From: Porphyridium purpureum
Lineage: Eukaryota; Rhodophyta; Bangiophyceae; Porphyridiales; Porphyridiaceae
DNA: 64,000 nt
NCBI GenBank assembly: GCA_008690995.1
Contig: VRMN01000001.1
Coordinates: forward strand, 2,728,001 to 2,792,000
Direction: 5' to 3'
Both the position numbers and the translations under genes were made by a program. This document shows, piece after piece, positions 46,403-55,128 of the stretch (position 1 is its first letter; every line of letters begins with the position of its first letter). The notes under the pieces are model-generated. The model did no database searches, was not told where the DNA came from, and was given only the letters and a program-made list of their open reading frames with translations.

Positions 46403-46642
46403 ATGAAGTATGGAGGGTTCTGGTCCACCGTCGTGCGGCGTCCGCTGTATTTCGGCATTCTCCAATGGGGCTTGGTGTTCACGAGCGGACTGTCCATGTA
46501 CTACATTGGCACGGCGCTCGCCGCGCAGCTTAACCTGGGGGACAAGTTCAAAAAGTATAACAGGGTGACGTCCCGCGCAGATGTCTATGATGCGATTGCT
46601 GTTCGTAACACAAGGGAGGTGAGCGATAAATCTTCGAAATAG
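46403..46642 (+). CDS. Small single-pass membrane protein, unrecognised
   Basis: The product has 79 residues from the ATG at 46403 (MKYGGFWSTVVRRPLYFG); the frame upstream opens only through GTG. One hydrophobic helix spans about residues 16-42 (LYFGILQWGLVFTSGLSMYYIGTALAA). It is preceded by Arg-Arg and followed by a basic, soluble tail. The size and layout recall small accessory subunits of mitochondrial complexes, but I cannot match it to one. It ends only 28 bp from the convergent Sec23/24-like gene. Confidence 0.55.
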   Translation: MKYGGFWSTVVRRPLYFGILQWGLVFTSGLSMYYIGTALAAQLNLGDKFKKYNRVTSRADVYDAIAVRNTREVSDKSSK

Positions 46643-46670
46643 ATGCACAACGTGTGCGTTGTTTTTTTCC

Positions 46671-49535
46671 CTAGGACTCGAGCTGGCGTGCCGCGCGGTC
46701 CACGACCTTGAGAAATTCAGTGTACGGTACCCGAAGAAGAGGTCGCCCGACTTCTCCAGGGCGAGATGACATACCGCCAGCTGATGCGGAAGAGACTGAA
46801 GAGAACGAGGCCAGCGTCGACGTATGAACTCCGTCTTCAATGAGCAGCGATGAAAAGAGACGGCTTTGTGGCGTGCTCGACCCTTCTCGACACAGCTCGA
46901 TCCTGGCACCAAAGGGACGATCCTTACTCACATGGACAACGGTCTGCATGAGCTTCGAATCGATAGGTGGCGGGTATGTGCACTTCGCGCGTTGCGTGTA
47001 GAAAATCACAACGGTATCGTACGCATCCAATAGAAAAACCGTGTACTTGCCGTCATGCAGCAGCAGGCTCTTTGACGACAAGACCAACTCGCGAGATGCT
47101 GAACTCTCGATCGTCTCAAAACCAACTAAACGAGGATATACACACTGTACGAGAGACTCGGGTGGCAGCGATGTCCACAGCAATCGGAGCGCGACCTGTT
47201 CATCATCCGCTAGGCATGGTACATTTTCACCATTCCCAGCGTCCTTTGCGCGCGCAGTAAGCCGACTGCGCATGAGCCCAAAGACGATTCGTGGGATTCC
47301 TGCAAGCGCAGGGATGCTTGCAAGTGCTTCGACGCGCGATGCGGTGGTTCCCGTGGATGAAGCCATGAATCCGCCGGCCCCCGAAAAGGACCCCTTTGTC
47401 TCAGACGATGATGACTCGGTTTGACTTGCGGCTTGCGGGCCGCAACACACCAAATTTGCGAGCCAATCCCGAAGCATCAGCGACGCTTCTTCCTCGCCCT
47501 GATCCTGAGCGGCCAGCAGAAACTTGTGCAGTAGAACTTTTAGCACGACGGGCATGTCGCACTCCTTCTGTATCAGCGTCTTGGATTGCGCAGTTCCAAA
47601 TGACCGCGTGCACACACGTAATAGGCGTGCTAGGCGCATATTGCCCTGCTTGTCCTGGTACACTCGAGTATACCTGTACGCGACCTGCATGCAGGGCGCC
47701 AGTACGCTTCCCATAAATCCTTCTATATTGCAGAACGCAAGATCTGCAGCAACACAAGAGCGTTCGCCACGCATGGCGAATGAGTAGACCGTGTATCCTG
47801 CGTCCAGGAAGCTCGCCATGGACTGGAAGCTACTTGCATAGAGCCTTGCCACCTGGAATTCGGGTGTCGTGCGTATCCGCAGGACGCCCTGAAAGGCAGT
47901 TGCTTCGGTCAAACTTCTGACAAGGTCGTCGTGAAGCCTGTCAGAATCGAGCCAGTCCATGCAAAGTACGACACGCCCTCCAGTAATGTGCACGAGCCTT
48001 TGGATACTCGCGAGTCCCAATACATAGTGCCGACTCGCGACGACGTCAATCATTATACCTAGCTGCGCAGCGAGGCGCGCTTCGATATCGAGCACATTAT
48101 GGGAAGCCAAACGGAGCCATGCAAAGCTACGCGACGCGAGACGAGATGACTTTTGCGCTAGCGAAGACGAGCGTGACTTTGCGAACGATGATGATGCGTG
48201 CTCGAGTTCGAAGGCGTCCACGGTGCCGCTCTCTTCATCCTTGATGAGCGAGTCCTTCACGCTAGACTCACTTTGCAAAGAAGAGGAACGACGTTGCTCT
48301 TGGGTGAGCTCAAGCGGCGGGCCGCCGAGGAAAAGAGTCACGCGGCAACAGTTGATTCGAGCCGCGGGGCCATGCCGCCGCAAAAAGAAGTCAATGACTA
48401 GCCGTATGACCCCCGAGACTTGTCGCCCAGGCTCAGCGCTAGACTGCTGCTTGCGCTTCGCACTGGCATCCTTCAAGTCTTGCAAGGCGTCCATGGCGCG
48501 TGCAAATCGTTGCTGTGCTTCTTTTGAATCGCATGGCTGCCAGAATCGCTCCGGCTGCACGACACGCGCAAGAAGTGAGTCACGCGTCACATCCTCGTCT
48601 TCTTGCAGCAGCAAATGTCCTCCCGCAGTGCGCAATAGGGTGGAGAGAATGTCCTTGGAAGCGACTGTTGCGGCAACTGCCTGCGTCCCGGCAGCTGGAG
48701 GTGGAGATACACTCCTGAGCACCGGGACGCGGCCCGAAAAATCAAGCACTCCCACTCGATCGTCACCCTCGTGACCGATGACCAACACCCCGACGACCAC
48801 TTGTTTTGAGCCGCCAAAGCACGCTTGCACGGAGGATGTGACGGCAAGCAGCACACTTTCTAAGTCGCGCATCGGAATTGAAAAGTCAATCACAAACAGG
48901 TAGGAAATGAAATCCGGTGCGGCAGCTCTCTTTTCTGCAGCAGGAAGCAAGGTCGATGGCAGCTGCGGTGCGGCAACGGCCGCGGGCTGGAACACATCCG
49001 CATAGTTTTGCCCCAGATCAACCTCAAAGTCTGAGTACTGGAATTCCGGAAAAATCGCGTTGCCCCCAAGAATGCCTCCTGTGGCGCGACCCCGATCGCT
49101 TCGATCGCTTTTCACTGAACTGGTCCGCGAAAGCTGCTGCCTGCCAACAGTGTAATGAACGTCTTGCGAGGAGCGCGTCGTCTCGTGCTGATGCTCCCTC
49201 CAATCTTCCGCAGCATTGACGTACGAGCTCGGAAGCGTATTCTTACGCCCGCATAGCACGCACCTCCACCTATAATCCTGAGCCACACGTGCCAAGTTGC
49301 ATACGTACGCGCCACAGGCCGCGCATCTTCCTATGGTTTCCTCCGAGTCGAGATTCTCAGGATCGCTCGCATCACTAGGCCCGTTCGCGCCTGGTCGCTT
49401 CTTGCCGCGGCTAGGCGCAATTGCTTGCTCCAGAGGCAACGGCAGCAGCGGCGAGAACGCAATCGCCCACGGCAACGCGGCGCCATTTTTGGTGACAGCG
49501 TCGGCCGGGAAACGCTCGGAGCATGACCGTAACAT
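46671..49535 (-). CDS. Sec23/Sec24-family (COPII coat-like) protein
   Basis: The product has 954 residues from the ATG at 49535 (MLRSCSERFPADAV). The family layout is visible. LPWAIAFSPLLPLP is followed by a four-Cys zinc finger (CAACGAYVCN...RWRCVLCGRKN, about residues 82-110). Next come the vWA-like trunk (YLFVIDFSIPMRDLESVLLAVTSSV) and the beta-sandwich and helical regions (GSVLAPCMQVAYRYTR, DWLANLVCCG). The gelsolin-like end is CVYPRLVGFETIE...DAYDTVVIFY. In the family these proteins form the inner COPII coat on ER exit sites. It is diverged, with acidic/Ser-rich inserts, and I cannot decide between Sec23, Sec24 or a third type. The start overlaps the LipB start on the other strand. Confidence 0.78.
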   Translation of the reverse strand: MLRSCSERFPADAVTKNGAALPWAIAFSPLLPLPLEQAIAPSRGKKRPGANGPSDASDPENLDSEETIGRCAACGAYVCNLARVAQDYRWRCVLCGRKNTLPSSYVNAAEDWREHQHETTRSSQDVHYTVGRQQLSRTSSVKSDRSDRGRATGGILGGNAIFPEFQYSDFEVDLGQNYADVFQPAAVAAPQLPSTLLPAAEKRAAAPDFISYLFVIDFSIPMRDLESVLLAVTSSVQACFGGSKQVVVGVLVIGHEGDDRVGVLDFSGRVPVLRSVSPPPAAGTQAVAATVASKDILSTLLRTAGGHLLLQEDEDVTRDSLLARVVQPERFWQPCDSKEAQQRFARAMDALQDLKDASAKRKQQSSAEPGRQVSGVIRLVIDFFLRRHGPAARINCCRVTLFLGGPPLELTQEQRRSSSLQSESSVKDSLIKDEESGTVDAFELEHASSSFAKSRSSSLAQKSSRLASRSFAWLRLASHNVLDIEARLAAQLGIMIDVVASRHYVLGLASIQRLVHITGGRVVLCMDWLDSDRLHDDLVRSLTEATAFQGVLRIRTTPEFQVARLYASSFQSMASFLDAGYTVYSFAMRGERSCVAADLAFCNIEGFMGSVLAPCMQVAYRYTRVYQDKQGNMRLARLLRVCTRSFGTAQSKTLIQKECDMPVVLKVLLHKFLLAAQDQGEEEASLMLRDWLANLVCCGPQAASQTESSSSETKGSFSGAGGFMASSTGTTASRVEALASIPALAGIPRIVFGLMRSRLTARAKDAGNGENVPCLADDEQVALRLLWTSLPPESLVQCVYPRLVGFETIESSASRELVLSSKSLLLHDGKYTVFLLDAYDTVVIFYTQRAKCTYPPPIDSKLMQTVVHVSKDRPFGARIELCREGSSTPQSRLFSSLLIEDGVHTSTLASFSSVSSASAGGMSSRPGEVGRPLLRVPYTEFLKVVDRAARQLES

Positions 49536-50479
49536 TGCAATCTCGCTCGCTTCTCCGTCAGCCGACTCATCCAGTGGCGTGGGTGACGCCCGTGCTGCGC
49601 TTGTACGCGACCAAAGTGCGGAGAGCTGTGTCAAATGGACATCAGTTCGCGAGACATCTGCAGAGCGCGCCACCGGTGGTTGCGCCGACGGTGCAGGACA
49701 GGCGGCGCGCGGCGCGTTTGAGTTCAACCGCCGTGGAGCTCTACGACTTGGTGAGCGGCCGTGATGAAGAAACACGACTCGTGCAATACGAGGAAGCGTG
49801 GGATCTGCAGAGAAGGCTCCGGCAGCGTGTAATGAATCAGATTCCACCGCCGTTACCAGGTGGACAAGAGAATGCGGTCTCACTGGATGGACGTGCGTTC
49901 CTGCACGCGGTGGTAGTCGTCGAGCACGCGCCGGTCTACACTCTGGGCACGGGTTCGACTTCTGACAACGTGCTGTTCGATCCGGACTGCCCACCGTACG
50001 GAGCGTCGCTGGTGCGGACAGAGCGAGGCGGTGAGGTAACGTACCATGGACCAGGACAGCTCGTGTTGTACCCAATCTTGCATCTGGGTGAGCACAACAG
50101 TTCGTTCAAAAAGGATCTGCATTGGTACGTGAGCAAGTTGGAGGAGAGCGTGATCCTCACGCTGGCGGAGTACGGACTGTCTGCCGGGCGCAAGAAGGGC
50201 CTTATCGGGGTATGGGTGGGCGATGCAAAGTACTGTGCCATCGGCGTCAAGGTCAGCAAGTGGGTGACGATGCACGGGCTTGCGTTGAATGTAAGCACCG
50301 ACATGGAACCTTTTAGTTACATTGTGCCATGTGGTATCCACGAGTATGCGGTGGGCTCGTTGAACAGCTCCAGGCATGTAAAATGCAATGTGCCGCTCCA
50401 CGAGGTTAAGCAACGCCTGTTGCATAATTTTGCAAACGTGTTCGATGTCACTTTTGCACCGCCTTCGATGATTTGGTGA
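49523..50479 (+). CDS. LIPT2: Octanoyl-[ACP]:protein octanoyltransferase LipB (lipoate biosynthesis), mitochondrial
   Basis: The product has 318 residues from the ATG at 49523. The N-terminus MTVTLQSRSLLRQPTHPVAWVTPVLRLYATK is a good mitochondrial presequence. The catalytic domain has VEHAPVYTLG, RTERGGEVTYHGPGQLVLYPI, the Lys of GDAKYCAIGVKVSKWVTMHGLALNV (K236) and the acyl-accepting Cys in IVPCGIHEYAVGSL (C270). In the family the enzyme moves octanoate from acyl carrier protein to the lipoyl domains of GcvH and 2-oxoacid dehydrogenases. The next in-frame ATG is inside the conserved domain, so this start is needed. As a result the coding region overlaps the first 13 bases of the divergent Sec23/24-like gene. 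Confidence 0.93.
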   Translation: MTVTLQSRSLLRQPTHPVAWVTPVLRLYATKVRRAVSNGHQFARHLQSAPPVVAPTVQDRRRAARLSSTAVELYDLVSGRDEETRLVQYEEAWDLQRRLRQRVMNQIPPPLPGGQENAVSLDGRAFLHAVVVVEHAPVYTLGTGSTSDNVLFDPDCPPYGASLVRTERGGEVTYHGPGQLVLYPILHLGEHNSSFKKDLHWYVSKLEESVILTLAEYGLSAGRKKGLIGVWVGDAKYCAIGVKVSKWVTMHGLALNVSTDMEPFSYIVPCGIHEYAVGSLNSSRHVKCNVPLHEVKQRLLHNFANVFDVTFAPPSMIW

Positions 50480-50565
50480 ATTAGAAATGCCCTCACGCGC
50501 GAGCACGCGCGTGCACGCGTGCTTCCACGACTGTTCAAGGTATTCCTAATTTTTTAGAAGTTCCC

Positions 50566-51285
50566 TTACGGCAGGCAGTCTGGGTTGAGTACCTTCGTGT
50601 CGCTCAAGTAGGACCTTGGTGTGATGACATTGAGTCGCGTGCGCAGCTCAACGATGTCTACCTCAAAACATTTTTCGTACTCGACACTGAGCAGGTCCTC
50701 GCACGTCGACCCACACCGAACTGCCCATGGAACGAGTTCCGACAGGAGAACTTTTCTGTTCCTGCTGGAGACCATTGCGGGGCTTGCCAACGCACTTAGA
50801 GTTGCCACTGGTAAACGCGTGTGCACAGCTTCCATCCACTTCTGACCCAACTCCCCAAGAACGGTAGGCCGCAGAGCGGTGAGCGTGTGCCAGAAGTCGT
50901 GGCATTCTCTGTACCGCAGCATAATGTACGCAAGCTCCGGATCGTCAACGAAGCGCACGTCCGGGCGCTCGTCCGCGCGGAAACCGTACGCGCGCATCCA
51001 CTTTGCGTAGCAATGACCAAACGTGCTGGATGGAAGTTCCAAGAGCTGGGGCAACCTTTTTTGGACATCATCCTTAAACATGTACCGCTCCTGCAGGACG
51101 CGCCGGCCCGCCGGCGAGCGGCTCATGCGTTCCCTCAATGCGCGCAGCGCAGGCGCGCCGGTGGTTTCCCCCAGCGCAGCCACGAGATCTGCTCGGCGTG
51201 GGTCCGCAAATGAAACCACGGCAGATCCCACGGCAAGCGACATGCGCCCCAGCACCGACAGGCGCGGCAGCGGTGGCGGCGGCAT
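50566..51285 (-). CDS. COQ4: Ubiquinone biosynthesis protein COQ4
   Basis: The product has 239 residues from the ATG at 51285. COQ4 features are readable throughout: VSFADPRRADLVAALGETTG near the start, the metal-binding HDFWH at 129-133 within LRYRECHDFWHTLTAL, then VLGELGQKWMEAVHTRLPVATLSAL and WAVRCG. In the family it organises the mitochondrial CoQ synthesis complex and has been linked to C1 decarboxylation of the ring. The N-terminus is short and only mildly presequence-like. A GTACAGT motif (51374-51380) lies 89 bp upstream, in the 128-bp gap before the WD40 gene. Confidence 0.93.
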   Translation of the reverse strand: MPPPPLPRLSVLGRMSLAVGSAVVSFADPRRADLVAALGETTGAPALRALRERMSRSPAGRRVLQERYMFKDDVQKRLPQLLELPSSTFGHCYAKWMRAYGFRADERPDVRFVDDPELAYIMLRYRECHDFWHTLTALRPTVLGELGQKWMEAVHTRLPVATLSALASPAMVSSRNRKVLLSELVPWAVRCGSTCEDLLSVEYEKCFEVDIVELRTRLNVITPRSYLSDTKVLNPDCLP

Positions 51286-51373
51286 GGCTGAAAAACATGA
51301 CGCCTGTTGCGCACCACCGCGCCTTCCATCACGCGTTCTCAACGCGCAGCCGTGCAGTTCCGTGTACCCCGCG

Positions 51374-51380
51374 GTACAGT
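51374..51380. promoter_or_regulatory. GTACAGT motif upstream of COQ4
   Basis: A single copy lies in the 128-bp gap between the WD40 stop and the COQ4 start. With so little space, it is close to where a promoter must lie. Confidence 0.4.
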
Positions 51381-51413
51381 CACGTCGTGCGCCAAACCCT
51401 AGAAGGAGAAACC

Positions 51414-52490
51414 CTAGACCCGAGTGGTGCCTGGCGGAGCGACGTCGTACAGAATGATGGCTTGGTTGTCTCCCACGGAGATGAGCTTGGAGAAATGGTT
51501 GACGAATGCGACGCCCCACGCGGGCTGGGAGTGAGAGTTGAGCGAGGTGGCACAGGCATACATTCCGTCTGCACCGGACGCGCGCGCATCCCACAGCTTG
51601 ACGCTGCCGTCCTCGCTGCAGGAGGCAAGCAGCGCGCCGTCGTGCGCGCTGCTCACGCCCATCACAAACCCGTCGTGCGCCTTCCATCGCGCGCCCTCCG
51701 TCGGCGTCCGCGCGTCAAACACACTCACCAGATTGTCGTCGCCGCCAGTCACGATTTGTTCCGCGTTGCACCATGCCAGGCTGCGCGCTGACAGTCCGTG
51801 GACGCGCCCAGAGGTCTGAGTCTTACCGGTCTCAACATCCAGCACGCGCACCATTCCGTCACTCGACGCGGCCGCCAGACGCCTGCCGTCCTCCGAGTAC
51901 TGCAACGCCATCACCATTCTGAGATCAACTCTGGACGCCGCATCTTTCTCAGCGCCGTCCCGTTCGCCGCCGACGCCGAACGTTCTTTTATGTAAACCGC
52001 CCGCGGACTCCCAGATCGAAATCTTGCCCGTGCTGCCGCCACCTGCCACCAACTGACCGTCCGGTGACAGGCTCACTCGGTACGCATTGCACAGCGTGGT
52101 AGTCACGAAGGCGGATTTAAAGTCGCGCTCATTGCCGTCTTGGACTTCGTCAGAATGAAGCGCGTGACGAATACACAAACTACCGTCAATCGACGACGAC
52201 ACGAGCTTTTGTCCGTCTGCGCTCACGTCCACGGATGTCACTCCCAGCGTATGATCCGTCTGCCACTCGGTTTCGAGAACAAGCGTGCCCTTGCTGTTAT
52301 CCTTGCTCACCGTGCCGTTCGCCTCTCCATCCTGATTCTCATCGAGCGAAGTCGCGTCGTTCTTGGAAATTCTCCATAACTGCACCACTCCATCTGCCCG
52401 GCCCGTTAGAACAGTGTCGTCGCTCGCGCATGCCACGCACCAAACCGCGGACGCGCCGTCCACGCGCCCGATCGGCTGCAAGGCCAGCAT
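51414..52490 (-). CDS. WD40-repeat protein, SKI8/WDR61-like
   Basis: The product has 358 residues from the ATG at 52490. About seven WD repeats can be followed, for example SSSIDGSLCIRH, SPDGQLVAGGGSTGKISIWE, AASSDGMVRVLDVETG, TGGDDNLVSVFDAR and SCSEDGSVKLWDAR, ending with SVGDNQAIILYDVA. The length and single seven-blade propeller fit SKI8/WDR61/VIP3, which serves both the SKI complex (with the cytoplasmic exosome) and the PAF1 complex. The closing blade, PAWGVAFVNHFSKLISVGDNQAI, resembles that family. Other small WD40 proteins cannot be excluded. Confidence 0.7.
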   Translation of the reverse strand: MLALQPIGRVDGASAVWCVACASDDTVLTGRADGVVQLWRISKNDATSLDENQDGEANGTVSKDNSKGTLVLETEWQTDHTLGVTSVDVSADGQKLVSSSIDGSLCIRHALHSDEVQDGNERDFKSAFVTTTLCNAYRVSLSPDGQLVAGGGSTGKISIWESAGGLHKRTFGVGGERDGAEKDAASRVDLRMVMALQYSEDGRRLAAASSDGMVRVLDVETGKTQTSGRVHGLSARSLAWCNAEQIVTGGDDNLVSVFDARTPTEGARWKAHDGFVMGVSSAHDGALLASCSEDGSVKLWDARASGADGMYACATSLNSHSQPAWGVAFVNHFSKLISVGDNQAIILYDVAPPGTTRV

Positions 52491-52886
52491 ATTCTCGCGC
52501 TTATTCGGCTTTCTCTTCGAATCCTTCGTATTCCAATGCCGCGCGAACGACTGGCGTTTCGATGTCTTTCAACGATGTCGCCCCGTGGTTATGTCCGCAC
52601 AACAGCTGTACTACAGCGACGCACTCTGACCTCTGGAATAAACAACCGACTGGCTACGCGCGGGTCCCACACACGAGAGATCGCGACTCGGTAGGGAATC
52701 TATGTTACAGTTTATTTGGCATCAGAGAAAGTTCATCTCATCCGTCGCACGGCCGCCAACGTACAAAAGGGCTACAGCCGCCCAAAGTCCGAGCGAAACT
52801 CTTATTCTCTCATAAGGTACTACCGCTGCTAGCGACAGACGAGGACACAGGAACCTTCTTCGCAGGCTGTTTGACGGGACGCAGGC
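52491..52886. other. Divergent gap between the WD40 and metallo-beta-lactamase genes
   Basis: This 396-bp gap holds a near-match to the promoter motif (GCTGTAC near 52608) but no exact copy. No gene was seen. Confidence 0.5.
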
Positions 52887-53858
52887 ATGACAAGCAACGA
52901 TGCCTTGTTGGTGTGCGGAAGCGGGGTCAGCACAGGCATACCCAGGCTGTCTTGTGTTCTCACCAACGCTAGTGGCTACGCCGGACATTATGGCATGTAT
53001 CAGTTCTGCAAAGTGTGTGACCACGCCTTGAATGTACCGGGCTCGCGCAACAAGCGCGGAAATGTGCAGATTGCGGTGCGACATGATGGAAGAATTGTGC
53101 TCGTGGATGCCGGCAAAACGATGAGGGAGTCGTTGCTTGCACATTTCCCGGCCGCCAAATTCACGCACATTGATGCCGTGCTTCTCACGCACGGCCACGC
53201 AGATGCCTTCATGGGCATGGATGATCTGCGCGATTTGCAGATGCCTTACAAAACTGGTCCGGGAGATGCTGCGGTCAAGCAGCAAAGCGTACTGCCTGTG
53301 TACTGCAACAAGCCCACGTATGAAACGGTACGAGAAGCCTTTCCGTACCTAACAGAAACTCCGTCACCAGAAGAGGCTTCCGTGCGGCGAGTGGCAATGC
53401 TTGACTTCCGAATAATTCAGGACAAACAGAGCTTCGAGCCGGTTGAGCGTTTCCGCATTCAAAGCATACCGCTTTGGCACGGCAACCAATACGTGTCTTT
53501 GGGATACATTTTCTACGCACTTGGTCGCTTGAAGAACGCGAAAATCTGCCACCTGTCGGATGTCTCAGAAGTATCGCCCGACACACTCGACTTTCTGCTG
53601 GAAGAGTCAGCCGCGGCGCCATTTGACGTTCTGCTTGTGGATTGCTTGTTGAAAAAGGATTGGTACTCGACTCATTTCGGGCTGCCAGATGCACTTGAAC
53701 TTGTGCGTCGGCTCCGTCCAAAACGCACCCTATTGATCGGGATGACATGTCGTGGGTTCGGACTGCACGATAAAATGAACAAGGAGCTGCATCAACTGCA
53801 AGAAACAGAGGGGCTGCGAGTGGAACTCGCATACGATGGGCTGCTCTGTGAGTTTTGA
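52887..53858 (+). CDS. Metallo-beta-lactamase-fold hydrolase, PhnP/C777.06c-like
   Basis: The product has 323 residues from the ATG at 52887. The N-terminus CGSGVSTGIPRLSCVL matches the GTGxSxGxP loop of the PhnP-like branch. The di-metal site is LLTHGHADAFMGMDDLRD, with H102, H104 and D106. Further metal ligands are probably in SIPLWHGNQYVSLGY and HLSDVSEVSPD. GMTCRGFGLHDKMNKEL fits the C-terminal His region. Relatives are phosphodiesterases, including PhnP on cyclic ribose phosphates; the eukaryotic group is poorly characterised. No targeting signal was seen. Confidence 0.85.
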   Translation: MTSNDALLVCGSGVSTGIPRLSCVLTNASGYAGHYGMYQFCKVCDHALNVPGSRNKRGNVQIAVRHDGRIVLVDAGKTMRESLLAHFPAAKFTHIDAVLLTHGHADAFMGMDDLRDLQMPYKTGPGDAAVKQQSVLPVYCNKPTYETVREAFPYLTETPSPEEASVRRVAMLDFRIIQDKQSFEPVERFRIQSIPLWHGNQYVSLGYIFYALGRLKNAKICHLSDVSEVSPDTLDFLLEESAAAPFDVLLVDCLLKKDWYSTHFGLPDALELVRRLRPKRTLLIGMTCRGFGLHDKMNKELHQLQETEGLRVELAYDGLLCEF

Positions 53859-54087
53859 GCGGGTGCCTGAAATAAATCCTTTCTCGGTCCTAACTGTGCA
53901 TATCGTTTGGAAAGCGTCTCGTTTCGTGCTCGCTTGGAAGCACAAGGTTACTTGTATACTTTGCAAGATTAGATCTGGCACCAAAAGGGGATGAAAAGAA
54001 ATGAGAATCAATAGAGAGAGCAACTGGGACAAGGAAAGAGAAGGAGGGAGACACCGCGAGAGAGTGGAGCTGCTTGTCGTGCCGTTG

Positions 54088-55128
54088 TCATTCCTGCACT
54101 TCCATTTCGTCGACGTCATCCTCTTCGTCCGCGTCATGAGATACCTGGGGTTTCGCGGCAACAAGCGGAGACATGTTTCGTGTCGCGCGTGGGACAACCT
54201 GTTCTCGATTCAGATCGTAAGCTTTGGGCATGGTATTCATGTTTTGCATCCGAGCTCCCAAATTCACAGATCGAATACCAGACGTCTGTCCAATTTTTCG
54301 AACGGGAAATCCCGAGCCTCCCTGTGCTACGCCAGTAGTAGACGAGGTTCCGTTCCCATCCGCAGAAACCGGCTCGCCCCTTGCTCCGATCCCACCTGCA
54401 CCAGCTGAAAGTCTGGTCACGGGTACGTCTTGCGAAGATACGCCGAGTGACCTCGGCTTGACCACGCCATCTGGATTCGCCTTGATACGAATGCCTGTCG
54501 AACGCAACCCTGAACTCGCGCTAGGAGCAGAACTTGTGCCACTAGTCGAGGTCGCTTGAGGCTGACCTGGTGCATTAGGCGCCGAAACACCCTGACCTAT
54601 TCTTGACGCGATCTGCGAAGGCTCCGGTGACGCGGGCGCAGATACGGGGGAGCCAATTGCGTCTGGACGCGACGGAGCCGCCGACACCGCTCCAGAACCA
54701 GGCGCTGCAGAGCTGCCAGATGATGTGGGCCCCTTCTCCGCCGACATTTTACGCGCACCAAGCGTGCCAGACTCAGACGCAAACTTGTTGAGTTTCTCTT
54801 GCGACGCCTTTTTCACAACTGACGCGACACCCGTCCCTGGCCCAGCGTCGGGCGCAGCTACATTGCCGGTTGGCCCATGTGCCGCCCCGAGGGCACCGGC
54901 CACTGGGTTGCCCGTGGCCGGAGGTCCACCTGTCGCACCAGGTGGATGGGGTCCTCCGCCCTGCTGCTTCTTCTGCTGCGCCATCGAATGATCTGCAGAA
55001 TCATAATACGCCCGTCCTTTCAAACCACGCGCCTGTAATCGCGCGGCGACCATGGCCTGCCGCTTCCCCACATAGTTTTCTCCCTGCGCTTTCTTTACCA
55101 GTTCTTCCTGCTTTGCGAGCGGATCCAT
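54088..55128 (-). CDS. Endosulfine-like protein with a long disordered tail
   Basis: The product has 346 residues from the ATG at 55128 (MDPLAKQEELVKKAQG). Residues about 26-55 (VAARLQARGLKGRAYYDSADHSMAQQKK) match the endosulfine/ARPP-19/Igo core, whose hallmark is FDS(G/A)D(Y/W). Ser44 would be the site that Greatwall kinase phosphorylates in the family, turning the protein into a PP2A-B55 inhibitor. Tyr replaces Phe before DS, and His replaces Tyr/Trp after D. The remaining ~290 residues are Gly/Pro/Ser/Ala-rich with conserved-looking basic patches, ending in an acidic tail (DADEEDDVDEMEVQE). Typical family members are only 110-170 residues. The call rests on one short motif. Confidence 0.65.
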   Translation of the reverse strand: MDPLAKQEELVKKAQGENYVGKRQAMVAARLQARGLKGRAYYDSADHSMAQQKKQQGGGPHPPGATGGPPATGNPVAGALGAAHGPTGNVAAPDAGPGTGVASVVKKASQEKLNKFASESGTLGARKMSAEKGPTSSGSSAAPGSGAVSAAPSRPDAIGSPVSAPASPEPSQIASRIGQGVSAPNAPGQPQATSTSGTSSAPSASSGLRSTGIRIKANPDGVVKPRSLGVSSQDVPVTRLSAGAGGIGARGEPVSADGNGTSSTTGVAQGGSGFPVRKIGQTSGIRSVNLGARMQNMNTMPKAYDLNREQVVPRATRNMSPLVAAKPQVSHDADEEDDVDEMEVQE

